A program made the position numbers and the translations under genes. From Megachile rotundata (Eukaryota > Arthropoda > Insecta > Hymenoptera > Megachilidae): a stretch of 64,000 nucleotides of DNA. Location of the stretch: positions 1 through 64,000 of the forward strand of contig NW_027473529.1 in NCBI RefSeq assembly GCF_050947335.1. Direction: 5' to 3'. The notes below the pieces were generated by a model. The model was not told where the DNA came from. It worked only from the letters and a program-made list of their open reading frames with translations, and ran no database searches. Positions 11,701 through 26,808 of the stretch are shown piece after piece (the stretch's first letter is position 1; each line of letters opens with the position of its first letter).

Positions 11701-12284
11701 ATTATTAGCCATATTATGCTTATATGATCGATAGAACTACAATTACTATACTTATTACACTTACTATTATCAATCTAACTCATATTATTAACCATATTAT
11801 GCAGATATGATCGATAGAACGACAATTACTATACTTATTACTCTTATTATTATCAATCTAACTCATATTATTAACCATATTATGCAGATATGATCGATAG
11901 CACGACATTTACTATACTTATTACACTTACTATTATCAATCTAACTCATATTATTAGTCATATTATGCTTTTATGATCGATAGAACGACAATTACTATAC
12001 TCACTACTCTTAGTATTATCAATCTAACTCATATTATTAGCCATATTATGCTTACATTATCGATAGAACTACAATAACTGTACTTATTACTGTTATTATT
12101 ATCAATCTAACTCATATTATTAGCCATATTATGCTTATATGATCGATAGAATGAGAATTACTATACTCACTACTCTTAGTATTATCACGCTAACTCATAT
12201 TATTAGCCATATTATGCTTATATGATCGATAGAACGACAATTACTGTACTTATTACTCTTATTATTATCAATCTAACTCATATT
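6890..12284. repeat. Segment 3: 65 monomers, alpha with a beta island
   Basis: Type order 15-1-2-3-4-5-6-1-2-16-17-2-16-17-19-1-2-16-17-18-20-18-21-16-17-18-12-13-14-15-1-2-3-11-12-13-14-1-2-16-22-4-5-6-2-16-17-18-19-2-16-17-21-18-24-23-1-7-8-9-10-11-12-13-14. The first 23 monomers match segment 1 from its start and the last 29 match the end of segment 1. Between them lie 13 monomers that segment 1 lacks; they include a beta-form type 15 at 9297 and a type 3 followed by 11. The type 2 at 9463 has aaattatcg. Confidence 0.86.
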
Positions 12285-13031
12285 ATTAGCCATATTATGC
12301 TTATATGATCGATACAACGAGAATTACTATACTCGCTACTCTTAGTATGATCAATCTAACTCCTATTATTAGCCATATTATGCTTATATGATCGATAGAA
12401 CGACAATTACTATACTTATTATTCTTATTTTTATCAACCCAACTCATATTATTCGCCATATTATGCTTAAATGATCGATAGAACGACAATTACTATCCTC
12501 ATTACTCTTATTATTATGAATTTAATTCATATTATTAGCCACATTATGCTTATATGATCGATAGAACTACAATTACTATACTCATTACTCTTATTATTAT
12601 CAATCTAACTCATATTATTAGCCATATTATGCTTATATGATCGATAGAACGACAATTACTAAACTTATTACTCTTATTATTAACATTCTAACTCATATTA
12701 TTAACCATATTATGCAGATATGATCGATAGAACTACAATTACTATACTTATTACTCTTATTGTTATGAATCTAACTCATATTATTAACCATATTATGCAG
12801 ATATGATCGATAGAACTACAATTACTATACTTATTACTCTTATTATTATCAATCTAACTCATATTATTAGCCATATTATGCTTATATGATCGATAGAACG
12901 ACAATTACTATACTTATTATTCTTATTTTTATCAACCCAACTCATATTATTCGCCATATTATGCTTAAATGATCGATAGAACGACAATTACTATACTTAT
13001 TACTCTTATTATTATGAATCTGACTCATATT
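9878..13031. repeat. Long duplication B, right copy
   Basis: This is the partner of 3155-6308. The match ends at the 8/9 hybrid (13032), where this copy lost one monomer. Confidence 0.83.
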
Positions 13032-13529
13032 ATTAGCCATATTATGCTTATATGATCGATAGAACTACAATTACTATACTTATTACTCTTATTATTATCA
13101 ATCTAACTCATATTATTAACCATATTATGCAGATATGATCGATAGCACGACATTTACTATACTTATTACACTTACTATTATCAATCTAACTCATATTATT
13201 AGTCATATTATGCTTTTATGATCGATAGAACGACAATTACTATACTCACTACTCTTAGTATTATCAATCTAACTCATATTATTAGCCATATTATGCTTAT
13301 ATTATCGATAGAACTACAATAACTGTACTTATTACTGTTATTATTATCAATCTAACTCATATTATTAGCCATATTATGCTTATATGATCGATAGAATGAG
13401 AATTACTATACTCACTACTCTTAGTATTATCACTCTAACTCATATTATTAGCCATATTATGCTTATATGATCGATAGAACGACAATTACTGTACTTATTA
13501 CTCTTATTATTATCAATCTAACTCATATT
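12285..13529. repeat. Segment 4: 15 monomers, one-monomer deletion of the 16-mer
   Basis: Type order 15-1-2-3-4-5-6-1-7-(8/9 hybrid)-10-11-12-13-14, exactly 15 x 83. The hybrid at 13032-13114 has the type-8 start (attagcc, cttatatg, gaactac) and the type-9 end (attactcttattattatc), so one monomer was lost in register. Confidence 0.88.
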
Positions 13530-16434
13530 ATTAGCCATATTATGCTTATATGATCGATACAACGAGAATTACTATACTCGCTACTCTTAGTATTATCAAT
13601 CTAACTCCTATTATTAGCCATATTATGCTTATATGATCGATAGAACGACAATTACTATACTTATTATTCTTATTTTTATCAACCCAACTCATATTATTCG
13701 CCATATTATGCTTAAATGATCGATAGAACGACAATTACTATCCTCATTACTCTTATTATTATGAATCTAATTCATATTATTAGCCACATTATGCTTATAT
13801 GATCGATAGAACTACAATTACTATACTCATTACTCTTATTATTATCAATCTAACTCATATTATTAGCCATATTATGCTTATATGATCGATAGAACGACAA
13901 TTACTAAACTTATTACTCTTATTATTAACATTCTAACTCATATTATTAACCATATTATGCAGATATGATCGATAGAACTACAATTACTATACTTATTACT
14001 CTTATTGTTATGAATCTAACTCATATTATTAACCATATTATGCAGATATGATCGATAGAACTACAATTACTATACTTATTACTCTTATTATTATCAATCT
14101 AACTCATATTATTAGCCATATTATGCTTATATGATCGATAGAACGACAATTACTATACTTATTATTCTTATTTTTATCAACCCAACTCATATTATTCGCC
14201 ATATTATGCTTAAATGATCGATAGAACGACAATTACTATCCTCATTACTCTTATTATTATGAATCTATCTCATATTATTAGCCACATTATGCTTATATGA
14301 TCGATAGAACTACAATTACTATACTCATTACTCTTATTATTATCAATCCAACTCATAATATTACCCATATTATGCTGATATGATCGATAGAACGACAATT
14401 ACTATACTTATTACTCTTATTATTATCAATCTAACTCATATTATTCGCCATATTATGCTTAAATGATCGATAGAACGACAATTACTATCCTCATTACTCT
14501 TATTATTATGAATCTAATTCATATTATTAGCCACATTATGCCTATATGATCGATAGAACTACAATTACTATACTCATTACTCTTATTATTATCAATCCAA
14601 CTCATAATATTACCCATATTATGCTGATATGATCGATAGAACGACAATTACTATACTTATTACTCTTATTATTATCAATCTAACTCATATTATTAGCCAC
14701 ATTATGCTTATATGATCGATAGAACAACAATTACTATACTCGCTACTCTTAGTATTATCAATCTAAATCATATTATTAGCCATATTATGCTTATATGATC
14801 GATAGAACGACAATTACTATACTTATTATTCTTATTTTTATCAACCCAACTCATATTATTCGCCATATTATGCTTAAATGATCGATAGAACGACAATTAC
14901 TATCCTCATTACTCTTATTATTATGAATCTAATTCATATTATTAGCCACATTATGCCTATATGATCGATAGAACTACAATTACTATACTCATTACTCTTA
15001 TTATTATCAATCCAACTCATAATATTACCCATATTATGCTGATATGATCGATAGAACGACAATTACTATACTTATTACTCTTATTATTATCAATCTAACT
15101 CATATTATTAGCCACATTATGCTTATATGATCGATAGAACGAGAATTACTATACTCACTACTCTTAGTATTATCAATCTAACTCATATTATTAGCCATAT
15201 TATGCTTATATGATCGATAGAACGACAATTACTATACTTATTACTCTTATTATTAACAATCTAACTCATATTATTAGCCATATTATGCTTATATGATCGA
15301 TAGAACGAGAATTACTATACTCACTACTCTTAGTATTATCAATCTAACTCATATTATTAGCCATATTATGCTTAAATGATCGATAGAACTACAATTACTA
15401 TACTCATTACTCTTATTATTATCAATCTAACTCATATTATTAGCCATATTATGCTTATATGATCGATAGAACTACAATTACTATACTCATTACTCTTATT
15501 ATTATCAATCCAACTCATAATATTACCCATATTATGCTGATATGATCGATAGAACGACAATTACTATACTTATTACTCTTATTATTATCAATCTAACTCA
15601 TATTATTAGCCACATTATGCTTATATGATCGATAGAACGAGAATTACTATACTCACTACTATTAGTACTATCAATCTAACTCATATTATTAGCCATATTA
15701 TGCTTATATGATCGATAGAACGACAATTACTATACTTATTACTCTTATTATTACCAATCTAACTCATATTATTAGCCATATTATGCTTATATGATCGATA
15801 GAACGAGAATTACTATACTTATTATTCTTATTTTTATCAACCCAACTCATATTATTCGCCATATTATGCTTAAATGATCGATAGAACGACAATTACTATC
15901 CTCATTACTCTTATTATTATGAATCTAACTCATATTATTAGCCACATTATGCTTATATGATCGATAGAACTACAATTACTATACTCATTACTCTTATTAT
16001 TATCAATCCAACTCATAATATTACCCATATTATGCTGATATGATCGATAGAACGACATTCACTATACTTATTACACTTACTATTATCAATCTAACTCATA
16101 TTATTAGTCATATTATGCTTTTATGATCGATAGAACGACAATTACTATACTCACTACTCTTAGTATTATCAATCTAACTCATATTATTAGCCATATTATG
16201 CTTATATTATCGATAGAACTACAATAACTGTACTTATTACTGTTATTATTATCAATCTAACTCATATTATTAGCCATATTATGCTTATATGATCGATAGA
16301 ATGAGAATTACTATACTCACTACTCTTAGTATTATCACTCTAACTCATATTATTAGCCATATTATGCTTATATGATCGATAGAACGACAATTACTGTACT
16401 TATTACTCTTATTATTATCAATCTAACTCATATT
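13530..16434. repeat. Segment 5: 35 monomers, alpha
   Basis: Type order 15-1-2-3-4-5-6-1-2-16-17-2-16-17-19-1-2-16-17-18-20-18-21-16-17-18-20-1-2-16-(22/10 hybrid)-11-12-13-14. The hybrid at 16020-16102 has the type-22 start (acccat, gctgat, cattcac) and the type-10 end (tacttattacacttac). It bridges two modules that elsewhere lie many monomers apart. Confidence 0.87.
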
Positions 16435-19400
16435 ATTAGCCATATTATGCTTATATGATCGATACAACGAGAATTACTATACTCGCTACTCTTAGTATTA
16501 TCAATCTAACTCCTATTATTAGCCATATTATGCTTATATGATCGATAGAACGACAATTACTATACTTATTATTCTTATTTTTATCAACCCAACTCATATT
16601 ATTCGCCATATTATGCTTAAATGATCGATAGAACGACAATTACTATCCTCATTACTCTTATTATTATGAATCTAATTCATATTATTAGCCACATTATGCT
16701 TATATGATCGATAGAACTACAATTACTATACTCATTACTCTTATTATTATCAATCTAACTCATATTATTAGCCATATTATGCTTATATGATCGATAGAAC
16801 GACAATTACTAAACTTATTACTCTTATTATTAACATTCTAACTCATATTATTAACCATATTATGCAGATATGATCGATAGAACTACAATTACTATACTTA
16901 TTACTCTTATTGTTATGAATCTAACTCATATTATTAACCATATTATGCAGATATGATCGATAGAACTACAATTACTATACTTATTACTCTTATTATTATC
17001 AATCTAACTCATATTATTAGCCATATTATGCTTATATGATCGATAGAACGACAATTACTATACTTATTATTCTTATTTTTATCAACCCAACTCATATTAT
17101 TCGCCATATTATGCTTAAATGATCGATAGAACGACAATTACTATCCTCATTACTCTTATTATTATGAATCTATCTCATATTATTAGCCACATTATGCTTA
17201 TATGATCGATAGAACTACAATTACTATACTCATTACTCTTATTATTATCAATCCAACTCATAATATTACCCATATTATGCTGATATGATCGATAGAACGA
17301 CAATTACTATACTTATTACTCTTATTATTATCAATCTAACTCATATTATTCGCCATATTATGCTTAAATGATCGATAGAACGACAATTACTATCCTCATT
17401 ACTCTTATTATTATGAATCTAATTCATATTATTAGCCACATTATGCCTATATGATCGATAGAACTACAATTACTATACTCATTACTCTTATTATTATCAA
17501 TCCAACTCATAATATTACCCATATTATGCTGATATGATCGATAGAACGACAATTACTATACTTACTACTCTTATTATTATCAATCTAACTCATATTATTA
17601 GCCACATTATGCTTATATGATCGATAGAACAACAATTACTATACTCGCTACTCTTAGTATTATCAATCTAAATCATATTATTAGCCATATTATGCTTATA
17701 TGATCGATAGAACGACAATTACTATACTTATTATTCTTATTTTTATCAACCCAACTCATATTATTCGCCATATTATGCTTATATGATCGATAGAACGAGA
17801 ATTACTATACTCACTACTCTTAGTATTATCAATCTAACTCATATTATTAGCCATATTATGCTTATATGATCGATAGAACGACAATTACTATACTTATTAC
17901 TCTTATTATTAACAATCTAACTCATATTATTAGCCATATTATGCTTATATGATCGATAGAACGAGAATTACTATACTCACTACTCTTAGTATTATCAATC
18001 TAACTCATATTATTAGCCATATTATGCTTAAATGATCGATAGAACTACAATTACTATACTCATTACTCTTATTATTATCAATCTAACTCATATTATTAGC
18101 CATATTATGCTTATATGATCGATAGAACTACAATTACTATACTCATTACTCTTATTATTATCAATCCAACTCATAATATTACCCATATTATGCTGATATG
18201 ATCGATAGAACGACAATTACTATACTTATTACTCTTATTATTATCAATCTAACTCATATTATTAGCCACATTATGCTTATATGATCGATAGAACGAGAAT
18301 TACTATACTCACTACTATTAGTATTATCAATCTAACTCATATTATTAGCCATATTATGCTTATATGATCGATAGAACGACAATTACTATACTTATTACTC
18401 TTATTATTACCAATCTAACTCATATTATTAGCCATATTATGCTTATATGATCGATAGAACGAGAATTACTATACTTATTATTCTTATTTTTATCAACCCA
18501 ACTCATATTATTCGCCATATTATGCTTAAATGATCGATAGAACGACAATTACTATCCTCATTACTCTTATTATTATGAATCTAACTCATATTATTAGCCA
18601 CATTATGCTTATATGATCGATAGAACTACAATTACTATACTCATTACTCTTATTATTATCAATCCAACTCATAATATTACCCATATTATGCTGATATGAT
18701 CGATAGAACGACATTCACTATAGTTATTACACTCACTATTATCAATCTAACTCATATTATTAACCATATTATGCAGATATGATTGATAGAACGACAATTA
18801 CTAAACTTATTACTCTTATTATTATCATTCTAACTCATAATATTAACCATATTATGCAGATATGATCGATAGAACTACAATTACTATACTTATTACTCTT
18901 ATTGTTATGAATCCAACTCATATTATTAACCATATTATGCAGATATGATCGATAGAACTACAATTACTATACTTATTACTCTTATTATTATCAATCTAAC
19001 TCATATTATTAGCCATATTATGGTTATATTATCGATAGAACGACAATTACTATACTTATTACTGTTATTATTATCAATCTAACTCATATCATTAGCCACA
19101 TTATGCTTATATGATCGATAGAACGAGAATTACTATACTCACTACTCTTAGTATTATCAATCTAATACATATTATTAGCCATATTATGCTTATATGATCG
19201 AGAGAACGACAATTACTATACTTATTACCCTTATTATTACCAATCTAACTAATATTATTAGCCATACTATGCTTATATGATCGATAGAACGAGAATTACT
19301 ATACTCACTACTCTTAGTATTATCAATCTAACTCATATTATTAGCCATATTATGGTTATATTATCGATAGAACGACAATTACTATACTTATTACTCTGAT

Positions 19401-20169
19401 TATTACCAATCTAACTCATATTATTAGCCATATTATGCTTATATAATCGATAGAACGACAATTACTATACTTATTATTCTTATTTTTATCAACCCAACTC
19501 ATATTATTCGCCATATTATGCTTAAATGATCGATAGAACGACAATTACTATACTTATTACTCTTATTATTATGAATCTGACTCATATTATTAGCCATATT
19601 ATGCTTATATGATCGATAGAACTACAATTACTATACTTATTACACTTATTATTATCAATCTAACTCATATTATTAACCATATTATGCAGATATGATCGAT
19701 AGAACGACAATTACTATACTTATTACTCTTATTATTATCAATCTAACTCATATTATTAACCATATTATGCAGATATGATCGATAGCACGACATTTACTAT
19801 ACTTATTACACTTACTATTATCAATCTAACTCATATTATTAGTCATATTATGCTTATATGATCGATAGAACGACAATTACTATACTCACTACTCTTAGTA
19901 TTATCAATCTAACTCATATTATTAGCCATATTATGCTTATATTATCGATAGAACTACAATAACTGTACTTATTACTGTTATTATTATCAATCTAACTCAT
20001 ATTATTAGCCATATTATGCTTATATGATCGATAGAATGAGAATTACTATACTCACTACTCTTAGTATTATCACTCTAACTCATATTATTAGCCATATTAT
20101 GCTTATATGATCGATAGAACGACAATTACTGTACTTATTACTCTTATTATTATCAATCTAACTCATATT
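16435..20169. repeat. Segment 6: 45 monomers, alpha to beta transition
   Basis: Type order 15-1-2-3-4-5-6-1-2-16-17-2-16-17-19-1-(2/18 hybrid)-20-18-21-16-17-18-20-1-2-16-22-4-5-6-(23/12 hybrid)-18-20-18-23-1-7-8-9-10-11-12-13-14. The 2/18 hybrid (17763-17845) replaces four monomers (2-16-17-18) of segment 5 with one. The type 17 at 17514 has cttactactc, a variant seen again in hybrids at 56436 and 60005. From about 19.0 kb, beta forms begin (ggttatatt, tataatcg, type 11 with cttatatg). Confidence 0.85.
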
Positions 20170-22410
20170 ATTAGCCATATTATGCTTATATGATCGATAG
20201 AACGAGAATTACTATACTCGCTACTCTTAGTATTATCAATCTAACTCCTATTATTAGCCATATTATGCTTATATGATCGATAGAACGACAATTACTATAC
20301 TTATTATTCTTATTTTTATCAACCCAACTCATATTATTCGCCATATTATGCTTAAATGATCGATAGAACGACAATTACTATCCTCATTACTCTTATTATT
20401 ATGAATCTAATTCATGTTATTAGCCACATTATGCTTATATGATCGATAGAACTACAATTACTATACTCATTACTCTTATTATTATCAATCTAACTCATAT
20501 TATTAGCCATATTATGCTTATATGATCGATAGAACGACAATTACTATACTCACTACTCTTAGTATTATCAATCTAACTCATATTATTAGCCATATTATGC
20601 TTATATTATCGATAGAACTACAATGACTGTACTTATTACTGTTATTATTATCAATCTAACTCATATCATTAGCCACATTATGCTTATATGATCGATAGAA
20701 CGAGAATTACTATACTCACTACTCTTAGTATTATCAATCTAATACATATTATTAGCCATATTATGCTTATATGATCGAGAGAACGACAATTACTATACTT
20801 ATTACTCTTATTATTATCAATCTAACTCATATTATTAGCCACATTATGCTTATATGATCGATAGAACGAGAATTACTATACTCACTACTCTTAGTATTAT
20901 CAATCTAACTCATATTATTAGCCATATTATGCTTATATGATCGATAGAACAACAATTACTATACTCGCTACTCTTAGTATTATCAATCTAACTCATATTA
21001 TTCGCCATATTATGCTTAAATGATCGATAGAACGACAATTACTATCCTTATAACTCTTATTATTATGAATCTAACTCATATTATTAGCCACATTATGCTT
21101 ATATGATCGATAGAACTACAATTACTATACTCATTACTCTTATTATTATCAATCCAACTCATAATATTACCCATATTATGCTGATATGATCGATAGAACG
21201 ACAATTACTATACTTATTACTCTTATCATTATCAATCTAACTCATATTATTAGCCATATTATGCTTAAATGATCGATAGAACTACAATTACTATACTCAT
21301 TACTCTTATTATTATCAATCTAACTCATATTATTAGCCATATTATGCTTATATGATCGATAGAACGAGAATTACTATACTCACTACTCTTATTATTATCA
21401 ATCTAACTCATATTATTAGCCATATTATCCTTATATGATCGATAGAACGAGAATTACTATACTCACTACTCTTAGTATTATCAATCTAACTCATATTATT
21501 AGCCATATTATGCTTATATGATCGATAGAACGAGAATTACTATACTCACTACTCTTAGTATTATCAATCTAACTCATATTATTAGCCATATTATGGTTAT
21601 ATTATCGATAGAACGACAATTACTATACTTATTACTCTGATTATTACCAATCTAACTCATATTATTAGCCATATTATACTTATATAATCGATAGAACGAC
21701 AATTACTATACTTATTATTCTTATTTTTATCAACCCAACTCATATTATTCGCCATATTATGCTTAAATGATCGATAGAACGACAATTACTATACTTATTA
21801 CTCTTATTATTATGAATCTGACTCATATTATTAGCCATATTATGCTTATATGATCGATAGAACTACAATTACTATACTTATTACACTTATTGTTATCAAT
21901 CTAACTCATATTATTAACCATATTATGCAGATATGATCGATAGAACGACAATTACTATACTTATTACTCTTATTATTATCAATCTAACTCATATTATTAA
22001 CCATATTATGCAGATATGATCGATAGCACGACATTTACTATACTTATTACACTTACTATTATCAATCTAACTCATATTATTAGTCATATTATGCTTATAT
22101 GATCGATAGAACGACAATTACTATACTCACTACTCTTAGTATTATCAATCTAACTCATATTATTAGCCATATTATGCTTATATTATCGATAGAACTACAA
22201 TAACTGTACTTATTACTGTTATTATTATCAATCTAACTCATATTATTAGCCATATTATGCTTATATGATCGATAGAATGAGAATTACTATACTCACTACT
22301 CTTAGTATTATCACTCTAACTCATATTATTAGCCATATTATGCTTATATGATCGATAGAACGACAATTACTGTACTTATTACTCTTATTATTATCAATCT
22401 AACTCATATT
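20170..22410. repeat. Segment 7: 27 monomers, beta
   Basis: Type order 15-1-2-3-11-12-18-20-18-19-2-16-17-21-18-18-18-23-1-7-8-9-10-11-12-13-14, exactly 27 x 83. It is the first segment bounded by the beta form of type 15. Three type-18 monomers in a row precede type 23. The type 20 at 20751 has gatcgagag, losing ATCGAT, as does the type 20 at 19174. Confidence 0.87.
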
Positions 22411-24816
22411 ATTAGCCATATTATGCTTATATGATCGATAGAACGAGAATTACTATACTCGCTACTCTTAGTATTATCAATCTAACTCCTATTATTAGCC
22501 ATATTATGCTTATATGATCGATAGAACGACAATTACTATACTTATTATTCTTATTTTTATCAACCCAACTCATATTATTCGCCATATTATGCTTAAATGA
22601 TCGATAGAACGACAATTACTATCCTCATTACTCTTATTATTATGAATCTAATTCATGTTATTAGCCACATTATGCTTATATGATCGATAGAACTACAATT
22701 ACTATACTCATTACTCTTATTATTATCAATCTAACTCATATTATTAGCCATATTATGCTTATATGATCGATAGAACGACAATTACTATACTCACTACTCT
22801 TAGTATTATCAATCTAACTCATATTATTAGCCATATTATGCTTATATTATCGATAGAACTACAATAACTGTACTTACTACTGTTATTATTATCAATCTAA
22901 CTCATATTATTAGCCATATTATGCTTATATGATCGATAGAATGAGAATTACTATACTCACTACTCTTAGTATTATCACTCTAACTCATATTATTAGCCAT
23001 ATTATGCTTATATGATCGATAGAACGACAATTACTGTACTTATTACTCTTATTATTATCAATCTAACTCATAATATTAGCCATATTATGCTTATATGATC
23101 GATAGAACGAGAATTACTATACTTATTATTCTTATTTTTATCAACCCAACTCATATTATTCGCCATATTATGCTTAAATGATCGATAGAACGACAATTAC
23201 TATCCTCATTACTCTTATTATTATGAATCTAACTCATATTATTAGCCACATTATGCTTATATGATCGATAGAACTACAATTACTATACTCATTACTCTTA
23301 TTATTATCAATCCAACTCATAATATTACCCATATTATGCTGATATGATCGATAGAACGACATTCACTATAGTTATTACACTCACTATTATCATCTAACTC
23401 ATATTATTAACCATATTATGCAGATATGATTGATAGAACGACAATTACTAAACTTATTACTCTTATTATTATCATTCTAACTCATAATATTAACCATATT
23501 ATGCAGATATGATAGATAGAACTACAATTACTATACTTATTACTCTTAATGTTATGAATCTAACTCATATTATTAACCATATTATGCAGATATGATCGAT
23601 AGAACTACAATTACTATACTTATTACTCTTATTATTATCAATCTAACTCATATTATTAGCCATATTATGGTTACATTATCGATAGAACGACAATTACTAT
23701 ACTTATTACTGTTATTATTATCAATCTAACTCATATCATTAGCCACATTATGCTTATATGATCGATAGAACGAGAATTACTATACTCACTACTCTTAGTA
23801 TTATCAATCTAACACATATTATTAGCCATATTATGCTTATATGATCGATAGAACGACAATTACTATACTTATTACCCTTATTATTACCAATCTAACTAAT
23901 ATTATTAGCCATACTATGCTTATATGATCGATAGAACGAGAATTACTATACTCACTACTCTTAGTATTATCAATCTAACTCATATTATTAGCCATATTAT
24001 GGTTATATTATCGATAGAACGACAATTACTATACTTATTACTCTGATTATTACCAATCTAACTCATATTATTAGCCATATTATGCTTATATAATCGATAG
24101 AACGACAATTACTATACTTATTATTCTTATTTTTATCAACCCAACTCATATTATTCGCCATATTATGCTTAAATGATCGATAGAACGACAATTACTATAC
24201 TTATTACTCTTATTATTATGAATCTGACTCATATTATTAGCCATATTATGCTTATATGATCGATAGAACTACAATTACTATACTTATTACACTTATTATT
24301 ATCAATCTAACTCATATTATTAACCATATTATGCAGATATGATCGATAGAACGACAATTACTATATTTATTACTCTTATTATTATCAATCTAACTCATAT
24401 TATTAACCATATTATGCAGATATGATCGATAGCACGACATTTACTATACTTATTACACTTACTATTATCAATCTAACTCATATTATTAGTCATATTATGC
24501 ATATATGATCGATAGAACGACAATTACTATACTCACTACTCTTAGTATTATCAATCTAACTCATATTATTAGCCATATTATGCTTATATTATCGATAGAA
24601 CTACAATAACTGTACTTATTACTGTTATTATTATCAATCTAACTCATATTATTAGCCATATTATGCTTATATGATCGATAGAATGAGAATTACTATACTC
24701 ACTACTCTTAGTATTATCACTCTAACTCATATTATTAGCCATATTATGCTTATATGATCGATAGAACGACAATTACTGTACTTATTACTCTTATTATTAT
24801 CAATCTAACTCATATT
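22411..24816. repeat. Segment 8: 29 monomers, beta, one base short
   Basis: Type order 15-1-2-3-11-12-13-14-1-2-16-22-4-5-6-(23/12)-18-20-18-23-1-7-8-9-10-11-12-13-14. The length is 29 x 83 minus 1: the type 22 reads tatcatctaac at about 23390, one base short. The core is altered in two adjacent monomers (gattgatag at 23428, gatagatag at 23511). Confidence 0.86.
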
Positions 24817-26808
24817 ATTAGCCATATTATGCTTATATGATCGATAGAACGAGAATTACTATACTCGCTACTCTTAGTATTATCAATCTAACTCCTATTA
24901 TTAGCCATATTATGCTTATATGATCGATAGAACGACAATTACTATACTTATTATTCTTATTTTTATCAACCCAACTCATATTATTCGCCATATTATGCTT
25001 AAATGATCGATAGAACGACAATTACTATCCTCATTACTCTTATTATTATGAATCTAATTCATGTTATTAGCCACATTATGCTTATATGATCGATAGAACT
25101 ACAATTACTATACTCATTACTCTTATTATTATCAATCTAACTCATATTATTAGCCATATTATGCTTATATGATCGATAGAACGACAATTACTATACTCAC
25201 TACTCTTAGTATTATCAATCTAACTCATATTATTAGCCATATTATGCTTATATTATCGATAGAACTACAATAACTGTACTTATTACAGTTATTATTATCA
25301 ATCTAACTCATATTATTAGCCATATTATGCTTATATGATCGATAGAATGAGAATTACTATACTCACTACTCTTAGTATTATCACTCTAACTCATATTATT
25401 AGCCATATTATGCTTATATGATCGATAGAACGACAATTACTGTACTTATTACTCTTATTATTATCAATCTAACTCATAATATTAGCCATATTATGCTTAT
25501 ATGATCGATAGAACGAGAATTACTATACTTATTATTCTTATTTTTATCAACCCAACTCATATTATTCGCCATATTATGCTTAAATGATCGATAGAACGAC
25601 AATTACTATCCTCATTACTCTTATTATTATGAATCTAACTCATATTATTAGCCACATTATGCTTATATGATCGATAGAACTACAATTACTATACTCATTA
25701 CTCTTATTATTATCAATCCAACTCATAATATTACCCATATTATGCTGATATGATCGATAGAACGACATTCACTATAGTTATTACACTCACTATTATCAAT
25801 CTAACTCATATTATTAACCATATTATGCAGATATGATCGATAGAGCGACAATTACTAAACTTATTACTCTTATTATTATCATTCTAACTCATAATATTAA
25901 CCATATTATGCAGATATGATCGATAGAACTACAATTACTATACTTATTACTCTTATTGGTATGAATCTAACTCATATTATTAACCATATTATGGTTATAT
26001 TATCGATAGAACGACAATTACTATACTTATTACTCTGATTATTACCAATCTAACTCATATTATTAGCCATATTATGCTTATATAATCGATAGAACGACAA
26101 TTACTATACTTATTATTCTTATTTTTATCAACCCAACTCATATTATTCGCCATATTATGCTTAAATGATCGATAGAACGACAATTACTATACTTATTACT
26201 CTTATTATTATGAATCTGACTCATATTATTAGCCATATTATGCTTATATGATCGATAGAACTACAATTACTATACTTATTACACTTATTATTATCAATCT
26301 AACTCATATTATTAACCATATTATGCAGATATGATCGATAGAACGACAATTACTATACTTATTACTCTTATTATTATCAATCTAACTCATATTATTAACC
26401 ATATTATGCAGATATGATCGATAGCACGACATTTACTATACTTATTACACTTACTATTATCAATCTAACTCATATTATTAGTCATATTATGCTTATATGA
26501 TCGATAGAACGACAATTACTATACTCACTACTCTTAGTATTATCAATCTAACTCATATTATTAGCCATATTATGCTTATATTATCGATAGAACTACAATA
26601 ACTGTACTTATTACTGTTATTATTATCAATCTAACTCATATTATTAGCCATATTATGCTTATATGATCGATAGAATGAGAATTACTATACTCACTACTCT
26701 TAGTATTATCACTCTAACTCATATTATTAGCCATATTATGCTTATATGATCGATAGAACGACAATTACTGTACTTATTATTCTTATTATTATCAATCTAA
26801 CTCATATT
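24817..26808. repeat. Segment 9: 24 monomers, beta
   Basis: Type order 15-1-2-3-11-12-13-14-1-2-16-22-4-5-(6/23 hybrid)-1-7-8-9-10-11-12-13-14, exactly 24 x 83. The hybrid at 25979-26061 starts attaacc and continues ggttatatt, then ctgattattacc. Relative to segment 8, five monomers are missing. Confidence 0.87.
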
